Shown here piece after piece: positions 23,654 to 31,717 of a stretch of 64,000 nucleotides of DNA (position 1 is its first letter; each line of letters begins with the position of its first letter). Where the stretch lies: contig NZ_CP071839.1 in assembly GCF_017526105.1 (NCBI RefSeq), positions 6,424,001 through 6,488,000 of the forward strand, read 5' to 3'. The position numbers were made by a program, and so were the translations under genes. The stretch is from Streptomyces cyanogenus (GTDB lineage Bacteria > Actinomycetota > Actinomycetes > Streptomycetales > Streptomycetaceae). Under the pieces are notes generated by a model. It saw only the letters and a program-made list of their open reading frames with translations. It was not told the origin of the DNA and made no database searches.

Positions 23654-24973
23654 CTACGCCCCGAGGACCCTCCGCAGGTAGTCGTTCTGGAACAGCCGGT
23701 CCGGGTCCAGGCGGTCGCGCAGTGCGGTGAACTCGCCGAAGCGCGGATACACCCGGGCGAGGTACTCCGCGTCCCGCGTGTGCACCTTGCCCCAGTGCGG
23801 ACGCCCCTCGTGCGCGGTGAAGATGCGCTCGGCGGCGGTGAAGTACGCCTGGTACGGCGTGCCCCGGAACATGTGTACGGCGACGTAGGCGCTGTCCCGG
23901 CCGGAGGCGGTGGACAGGGTGATGTCGTCGGCCGGGGCGGTGCGCACCTCGACCGGGAAACCGACCCGCAGACCGGAGCCGTCGACCATGGCCTTCAGTT
24001 CGCGCAGCGTCGCCACCAGGGCAGCGCGCGGGACGGCGTACTCCATCTCCACGAAGCGCACCCGGCGCGGCGAGGTGAAGACCTTGTAGGGGATGTCCGT
24101 GTACGTGCGCGCGGACAGGGCCCGGCTGGAGATCCGCGCGATCGCCGGAACGGTCGCGGGGGCCGCGCGGCCGACCCACTGGGCCACCTGGAAGACGCCG
24201 TTGGAGAGGAACTCGTCCTCGAACCAGCCGGCGAGCCGCCCCACCGGCCGTGCGGGGCCGGCGCTGCGGTTGTTCCGCTTGGTGTTGGTGCTGCCCGTGT
24301 GGGGGAACCAGTAGAACTCGAAGTGTTCGTTCTCGGCCCACAGTTGATCGAACTCGGCGAGGACCCGCTCGAAGGGCATGGGTTCCTCGCGCGCGCTGAG
24401 CAGGAAGAGCGGCTCCACGGCGAAGGTGATCGCGGTGATGACGCCGAGGGCGCCGAGGCCGATGCGGGCCGCGGCGAACACCTCCGGGTTCTCCTTCTCG
24501 GAGCAGGTGAGCACCGAGCCGTCGGCCGTGACGAGTTCCAGCCCCTTGATCTGCGCGGCGATGGAGGCGGACGTGCGGCCCGTGCCGTGGGTGCCCGTGC
24601 TGGTGGCCCCCGAGACCGTCTGCTCCATGATGTCGCCCATGTTGGTGAGCGAGAGGCCCTCGCGCGCGAGAGCGGCGTTGAGTCTCTTGAGCGGGGTGCC
24701 CGCCTCCACCGTGACCGTCATGGATTCCCGGTCGATGCTGCGTATCCCGGTCAACAGTTGAGGACGTATCAACACACCGTCGGTGGCGGCGATCGAGGTG
24801 AAGGAGTGCCCGGTCCCGACCGCCTTCACCTTCAGGCCGTCCTCCCGGGCCCGGCGCACCACCGCGGCCAGCTCCTCCACCGAGGCCGGCGCGACCTGCC
24901 GGGCGGGCCGGGCCGAGACATTGCCGCCCCAGTTACGCCAGGTGCCGTTCTTCCCGCTCGCTGTGCTGCTCAA
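23654..24973 (-). CDS. FAD-linked oxidase, D-arabinono-1,4-lactone oxidase (ALO) family
   Basis: 439 residues from TTG 24973, with GGGAGG five bases upstream. The N-terminal FAD-binding (PCMH/VAO-type) domain contains VKAVGTGHSFTSIAATDG and SGATSTGTHGTGR. The C-terminal ALO domain has the family motif RPHWGKVHTRDAEYLARVYP and ends LDPDRLFQNDYLRRVLG. Such enzymes oxidise aldonolactones or polyols with oxygen; in actinomycetes related proteins are alditol or gulonolactone oxidases, so the substrate is open. Its start lies inside the 3' end of the MFS gene (41-bp overlap), so the two are coupled. Confidence 0.88.
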   Translation of the reverse strand: MSSTASGKNGTWRNWGGNVSARPARQVAPASVEELAAVVRRAREDGLKVKAVGTGHSFTSIAATDGVLIRPQLLTGIRSIDRESMTVTVEAGTPLKRLNAALAREGLSLTNMGDIMEQTVSGATSTGTHGTGRTSASIAAQIKGLELVTADGSVLTCSEKENPEVFAAARIGLGALGVITAITFAVEPLFLLSAREEPMPFERVLAEFDQLWAENEHFEFYWFPHTGSTNTKRNNRSAGPARPVGRLAGWFEDEFLSNGVFQVAQWVGRAAPATVPAIARISSRALSARTYTDIPYKVFTSPRRVRFVEMEYAVPRAALVATLRELKAMVDGSGLRVGFPVEVRTAPADDITLSTASGRDSAYVAVHMFRGTPYQAYFTAAERIFTAHEGRPHWGKVHTRDAEYLARVYPRFGEFTALRDRLDPDRLFQNDYLRRVLGA

Positions 24974-26171
24974 CGGTGCCTCCCCGACCCGCGGCCGGCC
25001 TGCGCAGCCGGCGGTACCCGAGGAAACCGACCGCGACCGCGACGGCCCCGGACGCGGCCGGAACCCCGTACCCGGCCCGTGCCCCGGCCGCGTCGATCAC
25101 CCAGCCGGCCACGGAGGAGCCGACCGCGATGCCGACGGCGAGGCCGGTGCCCACCCAGGTCATGCCCTCGGTGAGCTGGGCGCGCGGTACGTGCTCTTCG
25201 ATGAGGGACATCGTGGTGATCATCGTCGGCGCGATGGACAGCCCCGCAACGAACAGCGCCACGGCCAGAAGCGGCAGGTTTCCGACCAGTAGGAGGGGGA
25301 TCATACTCACGGCCATCCCCGCCACGCCCAGCAGCCAGCGGCGTTCCGGCGCACCGCTGAAGCGCAGCAGTCCGAAGACCACGCCCGCCACGCAGGAACC
25401 GGCCGCGTACAGCGCCAGGACCACGCTCGCGGCGCCCTTGTGGCCGCGCTCGTCGGCGAAGGCGACGGTGACCACGTCCACGGCGCCGAAGATCGCGCCG
25501 GTCGCCACGAAGGTCGCCACCAGCACCTGGAGTCCCCGCGCGCGCAGGGCGCTGCCGCCGCCGTGCCGCTCGCGCGGGTGCGGCTCCGGCTCGGTGGCGC
25601 GCTGGGCGGTCAGCCAGAAGACGCCGGCCGCCAGGAAGCAGGCGGCCAGCAGGGGGCCCGCCTCCGGGAACCAGGCCGTGGACAGGCCGATGGAGACGAT
25701 CGGCCCGACGATGAAGCAGACCTCGTCCACGACCGACTCGAACGAGTAGGCGGTGTGCAGCTTCGGAGTGCCCCGGTACAGCGCCGCCCAGCGGGCCCGG
25801 ACCATCGCGCCCAGGCTCGGCACCGTGCCGATCCCGGCCGCGCAGACGAACAGCGCCCAGTCCGGCCACCGGAGGTGGGCGGCGAGCAGCAGACCGGCCG
25901 CCGCGACCAGGGCCACCAGGGCCGCGGGGCGCAGCACCCGGCGCTGCCCGTGCCGGTCCACCAGCCGGGAGATCTGCGGCCCGACCGCCGCGGCGAACAG
26001 CGCGATCGTGGCCGACAGGGCGCCCGCGAGGCCGTACCGCCCGGTGAGCTGGGAGATCATCGTGACGATGCCGATGCCCATCATCGACAGAGGCATCCGG
26101 CCGATGAACCCCGCGGCGGAGAAAGCCTTGGTGCCGGGCTCGGCGAACAGGGCTCTGTAGGGGCTGGGCAC
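24933..26171 (-). CDS. Major facilitator superfamily transporter
   Basis: 412 residues. I prefer GTG 26171 (VPSPYRALFAEPG) because CCGGAGA lies just upstream; an in-frame ATG at 26213 adds 14 residues. About twelve hydrophobic segments are visible, with the cytoplasmic loop 2 signature RLVDRHGQRRVLRP and a central charged loop near residue 195 (ATEPEPHPRERHGGG). It looks like a drug/efflux-type MFS protein; the substrate is unknown. Its end overlaps the ALO oxidase gene by 41 bp, so the pair is probably one transcript. Confidence 0.85.
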   Translation of the reverse strand: MPSPYRALFAEPGTKAFSAAGFIGRMPLSMMGIGIVTMISQLTGRYGLAGALSATIALFAAAVGPQISRLVDRHGQRRVLRPAALVALVAAAGLLLAAHLRWPDWALFVCAAGIGTVPSLGAMVRARWAALYRGTPKLHTAYSFESVVDEVCFIVGPIVSIGLSTAWFPEAGPLLAACFLAAGVFWLTAQRATEPEPHPRERHGGGSALRARGLQVLVATFVATGAIFGAVDVVTVAFADERGHKGAASVVLALYAAGSCVAGVVFGLLRFSGAPERRWLLGVAGMAVSMIPLLLVGNLPLLAVALFVAGLSIAPTMITTMSLIEEHVPRAQLTEGMTWVGTGLAVGIAVGSSVAGWVIDAAGARAGYGVPAASGAVAVAVGFLGYRRLRRPAAGRGGTVEQHSEREERHLA

Positions 26172-26342
26172 GTGGTCTCCGGAGCGGCTCGGTAAGGCGC
26201 GAATGCGGCTCATACAGCTTACGAGTCAGGGCCCCTGATCGCACCGGTCAAGGCGCCCGGAGAAACCGTCTCGAACCCACTGGAATCCGACTCTTCACCC
26301 CGCTGTTTCCCCGCTGTCAGTGCCGGGTGGCAGGATCGACTC

Positions 26343-27470
26343 ATGCCAGACGCGCTCGATGCCACCCCCTACGACGCCCTCCTCCTGCTCTCCTTCGGCG
26401 GCCCCGAAGGCCCGGACGACGTGGTTCCGTTCCTGGAGAACGTCACGCGCGGGCGCGGCATCCCGAGGGAACGCCTCAAGGAAGTCGGGCAGCACTACTT
26501 CCTGTTCGGCGGGGTCAGCCCCATCAACGACCAGAACCGCGCCCTGCTGGACGCCCTGCGCAAGGACTTCGCCGAACACGGCCTGAACCTGCCGGTGTAC
26601 TGGGGCAACCGCAACTGGGCGCCGTATCTGACCGACACCCTGCGCGAGATGGTCGCCGACGGCCGCCGCCGCATCCTCGTCCTCGCCACCAGCGCCTACG
26701 CGTCCTACTCGGGCTGCCGCCAGTACCGGGAGAACCTCGCCGACGCGCTGGCCGCCCTGGAGGCCGAGGGCCTGGAGCTGCCGAAGGTCGACAAGCTGCG
26801 GCACTACTTCAACCACCCCGGCTTCGTCGAACCCATGATCGACGGCGTGCTGCACGCCCTGGAGGACCTCCCGGAGGACGTCCGCGCGGGCGCCCACATC
26901 GCCTTCACCACCCACTCCATCCCGACCTCGGCCGCCGACACCTCCGGCCCCGTCGAGGCGCACGGAGAGGGCGGTGCCTACGTCGAGCAGCACCTGGACG
27001 TGGCCCAGCTGATCGCCGACGCCGTCCGGGAGCGCACCGGAGTCGACCACCCGTGGCGGCTCGTCTACCAGTCCCGCTCCGGTGCCCCGCACGTCCCGTG
27101 GCTGGAGCCGGACATCTGCGACCACCTGGAGGAGCGGCACGCGGCCGGCGTCCCCGCCGTGGTCATGGCCCCGATCGGCTTCGTCTCCGACCACATGGAG
27201 GTCCTCTACGACCTCGACACCGAGGCCAAGGCCAAGGCCGAGGAGCTGGGCCTGCCGGTCCGCCGCTCGGCCACCGTGGGCGCCGATCCGCGGTTCGCCG
27301 CCGCCGTCCGCGAGCTGATCATGGAGCGTGCCGCCGTGGAGCGCGGCCAGGAGGTCGCCCCGTGCGCCCTGGGCGCGCTGGGCGCGAGCCACGACCTGTG
27401 CCCGGTCGGCTGCTGCCCCGCCCGTGCGCCCCGCCCGGCCGCCGCCGGCGCCGACAGCCCCTACGCGTGA
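26343..27470 (+). CDS. hemH: Ferrochelatase (coproporphyrin III ferrochelatase type, HemH/CpfC)
   Basis: 375 residues. It inserts Fe2+ into a porphyrin; actinobacteria use the coproporphyrin route, so the product is likely coproheme. Recognisable segments are LLLLSFGGPEGPDDVVPFLE, the active-site His in FTTHSIPTSAADTSG, QSRSGAPHVPWLEPD and PIGFVSDHMEVLYDLD. The C-terminus carries Cys341, 353, 357 and 358 (SHDLCPVGCCPAR), which suits the [2Fe-2S] cluster known in actinobacterial ferrochelatases; Cys125 is another candidate ligand. It is followed eight bases later by the phosphatase gene on the same strand. Confidence 0.95.
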   Translation: MPDALDATPYDALLLLSFGGPEGPDDVVPFLENVTRGRGIPRERLKEVGQHYFLFGGVSPINDQNRALLDALRKDFAEHGLNLPVYWGNRNWAPYLTDTLREMVADGRRRILVLATSAYASYSGCRQYRENLADALAALEAEGLELPKVDKLRHYFNHPGFVEPMIDGVLHALEDLPEDVRAGAHIAFTTHSIPTSAADTSGPVEAHGEGGAYVEQHLDVAQLIADAVRERTGVDHPWRLVYQSRSGAPHVPWLEPDICDHLEERHAAGVPAVVMAPIGFVSDHMEVLYDLDTEAKAKAEELGLPVRRSATVGADPRFAAAVRELIMERAAVERGQEVAPCALGALGASHDLCPVGCCPARAPRPAAAGADSPYA

Positions 27471-27478
27471 GGAGACCC

Positions 27479-28294
27479 GTGACCGACGCCCTGCACCGGG
27501 AACTGCTGGAGCTGGCCCGGGAGGCCGCCCGGCGCGCCGGCGACCTGCTGCGCGACGGCCGCCCCGCCGACCTGGCCGTTGCCAGGACGAAGTCCAGCCC
27601 CATCGACGTCGTCACCGAGATGGACATCGCGGCGGAGAAGCTGATCACCGACCTGATCTCCGGGCGGCGCCCGGACGACGGCTTCCTCGGTGAGGAGGGG
27701 GCCTCCGTCGAGGGCACGAGCGGCATCCGCTGGGTGATCGATCCGCTCGACGGCACCGTCAACTACCTGTACGGGCTGCCGACCTGGGCGGTGTCCGTCG
27801 CGGCCGAACAGGACGGCGAGACCGTCGTCGGAGTGGTTGCCGCCCCGATGCGCGGCGAGACGTACCACGCCGTGCGCGGCGGTGGCGCGTGGGCGACCGG
27901 CGCGTGGGAGGGCGAGCGGGCGCTCGCCTGCCGTCCCGCGCCCCCGCTGGACCAGGCCCTGGTGTCCACCGGCTTCAACTACGTCACCGAGGTCCGCACC
28001 CACCAGGCCGAGGTGGCCGCCCGGCTCGTCCCGCTGCTGCGCGACATCCGGCGCAGCGGCTCGGCGGCCGTCGACCTGTGCGACGTGGCCTGCGGCCGGC
28101 TCGACGGGTACTACGAGCGGGGTCTGCACGCGTGGGACGTCGCCGCCGGGGACCTGATCGCCCGGGAGGCGGGCGCCCTGACCGGTGGGCGGCCCGGAGA
28201 GCGCCCGTCGGGGGACCTGACCGTGGCGGGGACGCCCGGGGTGTTCGAGCCCCTTCAGCGGCTGCTGGAGGACTTCGGCGCCTGGCACGACTGA
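27479..28294 (+). CDS. Inositol monophosphatase family protein
   Basis: 271 residues from GTG 27479, with GAGGAG just upstream overlapping the hemH stop region. Metal-binding motifs of the Li-sensitive phosphatase family are all present: GEEGASVEGTSG, WVIDPLDGTVNYLYGLP (two Asp and the Thr) and HAWDVAAGDLIAREAG. The family includes inositol-1-phosphatase, histidinol-phosphatase and bisphosphate nucleotidases; motifs alone do not decide which. It is cotranscribed with hemH by position. A repeat array and terminator follow. Confidence 0.88.
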   Translation: MTDALHRELLELAREAARRAGDLLRDGRPADLAVARTKSSPIDVVTEMDIAAEKLITDLISGRRPDDGFLGEEGASVEGTSGIRWVIDPLDGTVNYLYGLPTWAVSVAAEQDGETVVGVVAAPMRGETYHAVRGGGAWATGAWEGERALACRPAPPLDQALVSTGFNYVTEVRTHQAEVAARLVPLLRDIRRSGSAAVDLCDVACGRLDGYYERGLHAWDVAAGDLIAREAGALTGGRPGERPSGDLTVAGTPGVFEPLQRLLEDFGAWHD

Positions 28295-28330
28295 CCGCGG
28301 ACCGCAGCCTCCCCGCGAAGGGCGGCCCTT

Positions 28331-28466
28331 CGGCAGCCCCTCGCAGGGCCCCCGGCAGCCCCCGCCGAGGGTGTCCGGGAGCCTCAGCGCGCAAGGACCT
28401 CGGCAGCCGCACGCGAAGGAGAGCCCGGCAGCCGCGTGCGAGGGGGCCCGGCAGCCGCACGCAAAA
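28331..28466. repeat. Degenerate tandem repeat array, about 24-bp period
   Basis: CGGCAGCC begins at 28331, 28353, 28401, 28426 and 28449, and a worn copy lies near 28377. Each is followed by a GC-rich tail ending in GCGAAGG, GCGAGGG or GCAAAAGG. Spacing is 22-25 bp. The array fills the space between the phosphatase stop and its terminator. It may be expanded remnants of a small intergenic repeat; no function is evident. Confidence 0.65.
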
Positions 28467-28500
28467 GGACCCCGGCGCTGGATTCGCCGGGGTCCCTTCT
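28467..28500. terminator. Strong terminator between phosphatase and small ORF
   Basis: GGACCCCGGCG (28467-28477), loop CTGGATT, CGCCGGGGTCC (28485-28495): a perfect 11-bp stem followed by CTTCTT. It lies between convergent genes and can serve both. Confidence 0.88.
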
Positions 28501-28515
28501 TGCGCTTTCGGCCGA

Positions 28516-28689
28516 TCAGACGCGTGACGCGCCGACCTCCACACCGTGTTCGGCGGCGAGGCGTCGCAGGTCGTCGAGCTCTGCCTGCTCCACCTCGACG
28601 AGGAAGTCGTCGCCCTCGTCACGAGCCCGCGACAGGTCGGACTCGGTCGCCCTTATGCGCTGCAGAAGTCCTGCGGTGAAAGCGTCCAT
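28516..28689 (-). CDS. Small hypothetical protein, 57 residues
   Basis: Reads MDAFTAGLLQRIRATESDLS and ends HGVEVGASRV. A GAGGGGG ribosome-binding site lies six bases before the ATG at 28689. The protein is charged, helical and likely a coiled coil (RARDEGDDFLVEVEQAELDD). Codon third positions are strongly G/C, as in true Streptomyces genes, and a terminator follows the stop. I cannot assign a function. It is divergent from cutR. Confidence 0.75.
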   Translation of the reverse strand: MDAFTAGLLQRIRATESDLSRARDEGDDFLVEVEQAELDDLRRLAAEHGVEVGASRV

Positions 28690-29098
28690 GCTGCGCCCCC
28701 TCGTCCAGGGTCGTGGGTCGGTGGCACGGGGGTGTGCCGTAGGAAGGGGCGATCACGTCTCTCGCAGGTGCCCAGCGCTGCCCGGCCGGGCGGCGACGGT
28801 GCCGGACACCCACGCCCGCGCTGCGGAGCGGATGGCGGGGTACCGCATGGTGCTGCGGCACATGCAGAGCGTGATCGCGGGGTGTAAAGCCGTCCTCCCC
28901 CAGCTCCCCTCCCCGGAAACCTCAACCGGCGGGGAATTCGCGTATTCCCGCCCGGTGACTCCCGTCCCACGGCCCTGATCCCGCCTTACAGCCGACTTAT
29001 GGCCGAAAAGGGCAGGATGGGGGTCACACCCACGGACAGCCCTGCCCGCACGCGCCCACGGCGCGCTACGCGGGTGGACATGAGGAAGGACAAGCGAC
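28690..29098. promoter_or_regulatory. Divergent intergenic region upstream of cutRS
   Basis: 409 bp without a convincing gene. It should hold promoters for the small minus-strand gene and for cutR; the latter has AGGAAGGA (29083-29090) as ribosome-binding site. An AT-richer stretch at about 28925-29010 is the likeliest promoter area. No palindrome stands out. Confidence 0.45.
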
Positions 29099-29752
29099 GT
29101 GCGCGTACTCGTCGTCGAGGACGAGCAACTGCTCGCCGATGCGGTGGCCACCGGACTGCGCCGGGAGGCCATGGCCGTCGACGTCGTGTACGACGGTGCG
29201 GCCGCCCTGGAGCGCATCGGCGTCAACGACTACGACGTGGTCGTCCTCGACCGCGACCTCCCGCTCGTGCACGGCGACGACGTCTGCCGCCGGATCGTCG
29301 AGCTGGGCATGCCCACGCGCGTGCTGATGCTCACCGCGTCCGGCGACGTCAGCGACCGCGTCGAGGGCCTGGAGATCGGCGCCGACGACTATCTGCCCAA
29401 GCCGTTCGCCTTCAGCGAGCTGATCGCGCGCGTGCGCGCCCTCGGCCGCCGCACGAGCGTGCCCCTGCCACCGGTCCTGGAGCGCGCCGGCATCAAGCTC
29501 GACCCGAACCGCCGCGAGGTCTTCCGGGACGGCAAGGAGGTCCAGCTCGCGCCCAAGGAGTTCGCCGTGCTGGAGGTGCTGATGCGCAGCGAGGGCGCCG
29601 TGGTCTCGGCGGAGCAGCTGCTGGAGAAGGCCTGGGACGAGAACACCGACCCGTTCACCAACGTGGTGCGGGTGACGGTGATGACCCTGCGGCGCAAGCT
29701 GGGCGAGCCGCCCGTCATCGTCACCGTGCCCGGCTCCGGCTACCGGATCTGA
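29099..29752 (+). CDS. cutR: Response regulator CutR (OmpR/PhoB family)
   Basis: 217 residues from GTG 29099. The receiver domain has the acidic pocket VLVVEDEQ, the phosphorylated Asp in DVVVLDRDLPLVHGDD, and Thr/Lys switch residues in LTASGD and YLPKPFAFSEL. The C-terminal winged-helix DNA-binding domain includes QLAPKEFAVLEVLMRSEGAV and VTVPGSGYRI. It is paired with cutS six bases downstream. CutRS was first linked to antibiotic production in Streptomyces and more recently to control of secretion-stress functions. Confidence 0.93.
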   Translation: MRVLVVEDEQLLADAVATGLRREAMAVDVVYDGAAALERIGVNDYDVVVLDRDLPLVHGDDVCRRIVELGMPTRVLMLTASGDVSDRVEGLEIGADDYLPKPFAFSELIARVRALGRRTSVPLPPVLERAGIKLDPNRREVFRDGKEVQLAPKEFAVLEVLMRSEGAVVSAEQLLEKAWDENTDPFTNVVRVTVMTLRRKLGEPPVIVTVPGSGYRI

Positions 29753-29758
29753 TCCCCC

Positions 29759-31015
29759 GTGGCCACGACACCCGCGCCGCCCCAGGCCCCTCCGAAGCCC
29801 ACCTGGGACCCCAGAAGGCCGCAGCCGCCCTTCCCCTGGCTGCGCCCGACCATCCGGATACGGCTGACGCTGCTGTACGGCGGCATGTTCCTGATCGCCG
29901 GCATCCTGCTGCTGTCGATCATCTACCTGCTCGCCGCCCAGGCGATCAGCACCGGCAACCAGCCGCTGTTCAAGATCGTCAGCGGATCGGCGATCAAGGT
30001 CACCAGCGACAACTGCCCCGCGGTCACCGCGATCAACTCCGGTCCGGTGCCGCTGTCGGACTTCAACGACGCGATCGCCCACTGTGTGGACCAGCAGCGC
30101 CAGGGGGCCCTGGACAACCTGCTCAGCCGGTCCCTGCTGGCCCTGCTGGGCCTCGCCGTGATCGCGTTCGCGTTCGGCTACGCGATGGCCGGCCGCGTGC
30201 TGTCCCCGCTCGGCCGGATCACCCGCACCGCCCGCCAGGTGGCCGGCTCGGACCTGTCCCGCCGGATCGAGCTGGACGGCCCGGACGACGAGCTGAAGGA
30301 GCTGGCGGACACCTTCGACGACATGCTGGAGCGGCTGCAGCGGGCCTTCACCGCCCAGCAGCGCTTCGTCGGCAACGCCTCGCACGAGCTGCGCACCCCG
30401 CTCGCGATCAACAGGACGCTCCTCGAAGTGCACCTGTCGGATCCGAACGCGCCGGTGGAGCTCCAGCAGCTCGGCAAGACGCTGCTCGCCACCAACGAGC
30501 GCAGCGAGCAGCTGGTCGAGGGGCTGCTGCTGCTCGCCCGCAGCGACAACCAGATCGTCGAGCGCAAGCCGGTCGACCTGGCCGAGGTCGCCACGCAGGC
30601 CATCGACCAGGTGCACGCCGAGGCGGAGGCCAAGGGCGTCTCCATCCGCGGTGAGCGCAAACCGGCCGTGGTGCAGGGCAACGGCGTGCTGCTGGAGCGG
30701 ATCGCGCTGAACCTGGTCCAGAACGCGGTGCGGTACAACGTTGCGGAGAAGGGCTGGGTCGAGGTGACCACCGAGATCCGGCACGGGCAGGCGGTGCTCA
30801 CGGTCACGAACACCGGACCGGTGGTGCCGGCGTACGAGATCGACAACCTTTTCGAGCCGTTCCGGCGGCTGCGTACCGAGCGCACCGGCAGCGACAAGGG
30901 GGTGGGTCTCGGCCTGTCGATCGTCCGGTCCGTGGCACGGGCGCACGGCGGCCACATCCTGGCCCGGCCCCGCGAGGGCGGTGGTCTGGTGATGCGCGTC
31001 ACCTTCCCGGTGTGA
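29759..31015 (+). CDS. cutS: Sensor histidine kinase CutS
   Basis: 418 residues from GTG 29759. Pro-rich N-terminus, first membrane segment about residues 40-62, an extracytoplasmic loop to about 122, second segment about 123-145, HAMP domain (GRVLSPLGRITRTARQVAGS), H-box NASHELRTPLAIN and ATPase motifs NLVQNAVRYNV and GVGLGLSIVRSVARAHGG. The outer loop carries only two cysteines (SDNCPAV and IAHCVDQ). They could form a disulfide exposed to the cell-wall side, which would suit a sensor of extracellular protein folding. It forms an operon with cutR. Confidence 0.93.
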   Translation: MATTPAPPQAPPKPTWDPRRPQPPFPWLRPTIRIRLTLLYGGMFLIAGILLLSIIYLLAAQAISTGNQPLFKIVSGSAIKVTSDNCPAVTAINSGPVPLSDFNDAIAHCVDQQRQGALDNLLSRSLLALLGLAVIAFAFGYAMAGRVLSPLGRITRTARQVAGSDLSRRIELDGPDDELKELADTFDDMLERLQRAFTAQQRFVGNASHELRTPLAINRTLLEVHLSDPNAPVELQQLGKTLLATNERSEQLVEGLLLLARSDNQIVERKPVDLAEVATQAIDQVHAEAEAKGVSIRGERKPAVVQGNGVLLERIALNLVQNAVRYNVAEKGWVEVTTEIRHGQAVLTVTNTGPVVPAYEIDNLFEPFRRLRTERTGSDKGVGLGLSIVRSVARAHGGHILARPREGGGLVMRVTFPV

Positions 31016-31086
31016 CCCAGACCGACACACGCGGAGGATGTTCGCTTTGCGCGGAATTTCTGGGCGGGTGAACGGGGTTCTTCCTG

Positions 31087-31100
31087 TGTGATCGATCACA
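31087..31100. promoter_or_regulatory. Perfect 14-bp palindrome TGTGATCGATCACA
   Basis: It lies 72 bp after the cutS stop in the 392-bp gap before the DUF4193 gene (31016-31407). The half-site TGTGATC resembles CRP/FNR-type operators, though the spacing is two bases shorter than the classical CRP site. Further TGATCA-like half sites occur downstream (31129-31137 and 31180-31187). The rest of the gap is AT-rich by local standards and shows no gene. Confidence 0.5.
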
Positions 31101-31407
31101 TGGGCGGAATTCCGGCCATGTACGCACGGTGATCATGACGGAAGGTGGAAAGCCGGGAAAGTCCTGGTTTTCAGGGCTCTTGATCACGGGAAGTACACGG
31201 TGAGGCGCCTTTGAGGTGCGGCATTCGAACCGTGTACGGTCCTCACCGCCATCCAAGCCGATCACTCTTGAGGGGTCGGGTTGGGTGTCGATTGAGTAAC
31301 AGACCTTGATGTGAGGCAAAATCTCCGCCTCAGGTCGGGCACAAGTCCGGCCTCTCACGCGTTACGTGCGCTGGAGACACCGCAGACACCCAGAGGGGGA
31401 GAGCGAT

Positions 31408-31704
31408 ATGGCAACCGATTACGACACTCCACGCAAGACCGACGACGACGTCGACTCGGACAGCCTTGAGGAGCTGAAGGCCAGGCGGAACGACAAGTCC
31501 ACCTCGTCGGTGGACGTCGACGAGTTCGAGGCCGCCGAGGGCCTCGAACTGCCCGGAGCCGACCTCTCCAACGAGGAACTGGCCGTCCGGGTGCTGCCCA
31601 AGCAGCAGGACGAGTTCACCTGCATGAGCTGCTTCCTGGTGCACCACCGCAGCCAGCTGGCCAGGGAGAAGAACGGTCAGCCGATCTGCCGCGACTGCGA
31701 CTGA
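31408..31704 (+). CDS. DUF4193 family small zinc-ribbon protein
   Basis: 98 residues from ATG 31408 with a GAGGGGGAGAG ribosome-binding site. An acidic, disordered N-terminus (KTDDDVDSDSLEELKARRND) precedes a C-terminal four-cysteine zinc ribbon: CMSCFLVHHR and ICRDCD. This family is present throughout actinobacteria and has no established role; the ribbon may contact RNA polymerase or nucleic acid. It has a long upstream leader with a palindrome, suggesting active regulation. The next gene follows 13 bp later. Confidence 0.9.
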   Translation: MATDYDTPRKTDDDVDSDSLEELKARRNDKSTSSVDVDEFEAAEGLELPGADLSNEELAVRVLPKQQDEFTCMSCFLVHHRSQLAREKNGQPICRDCD

Positions 31705-31717
31705 GGACGGGTCGGCC

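Noticed and set aside
28331..28466. CRISPR array
   Set aside because: Units of 22-25 bp are contiguous and degenerate with no unique spacers, and no cas genes are present.
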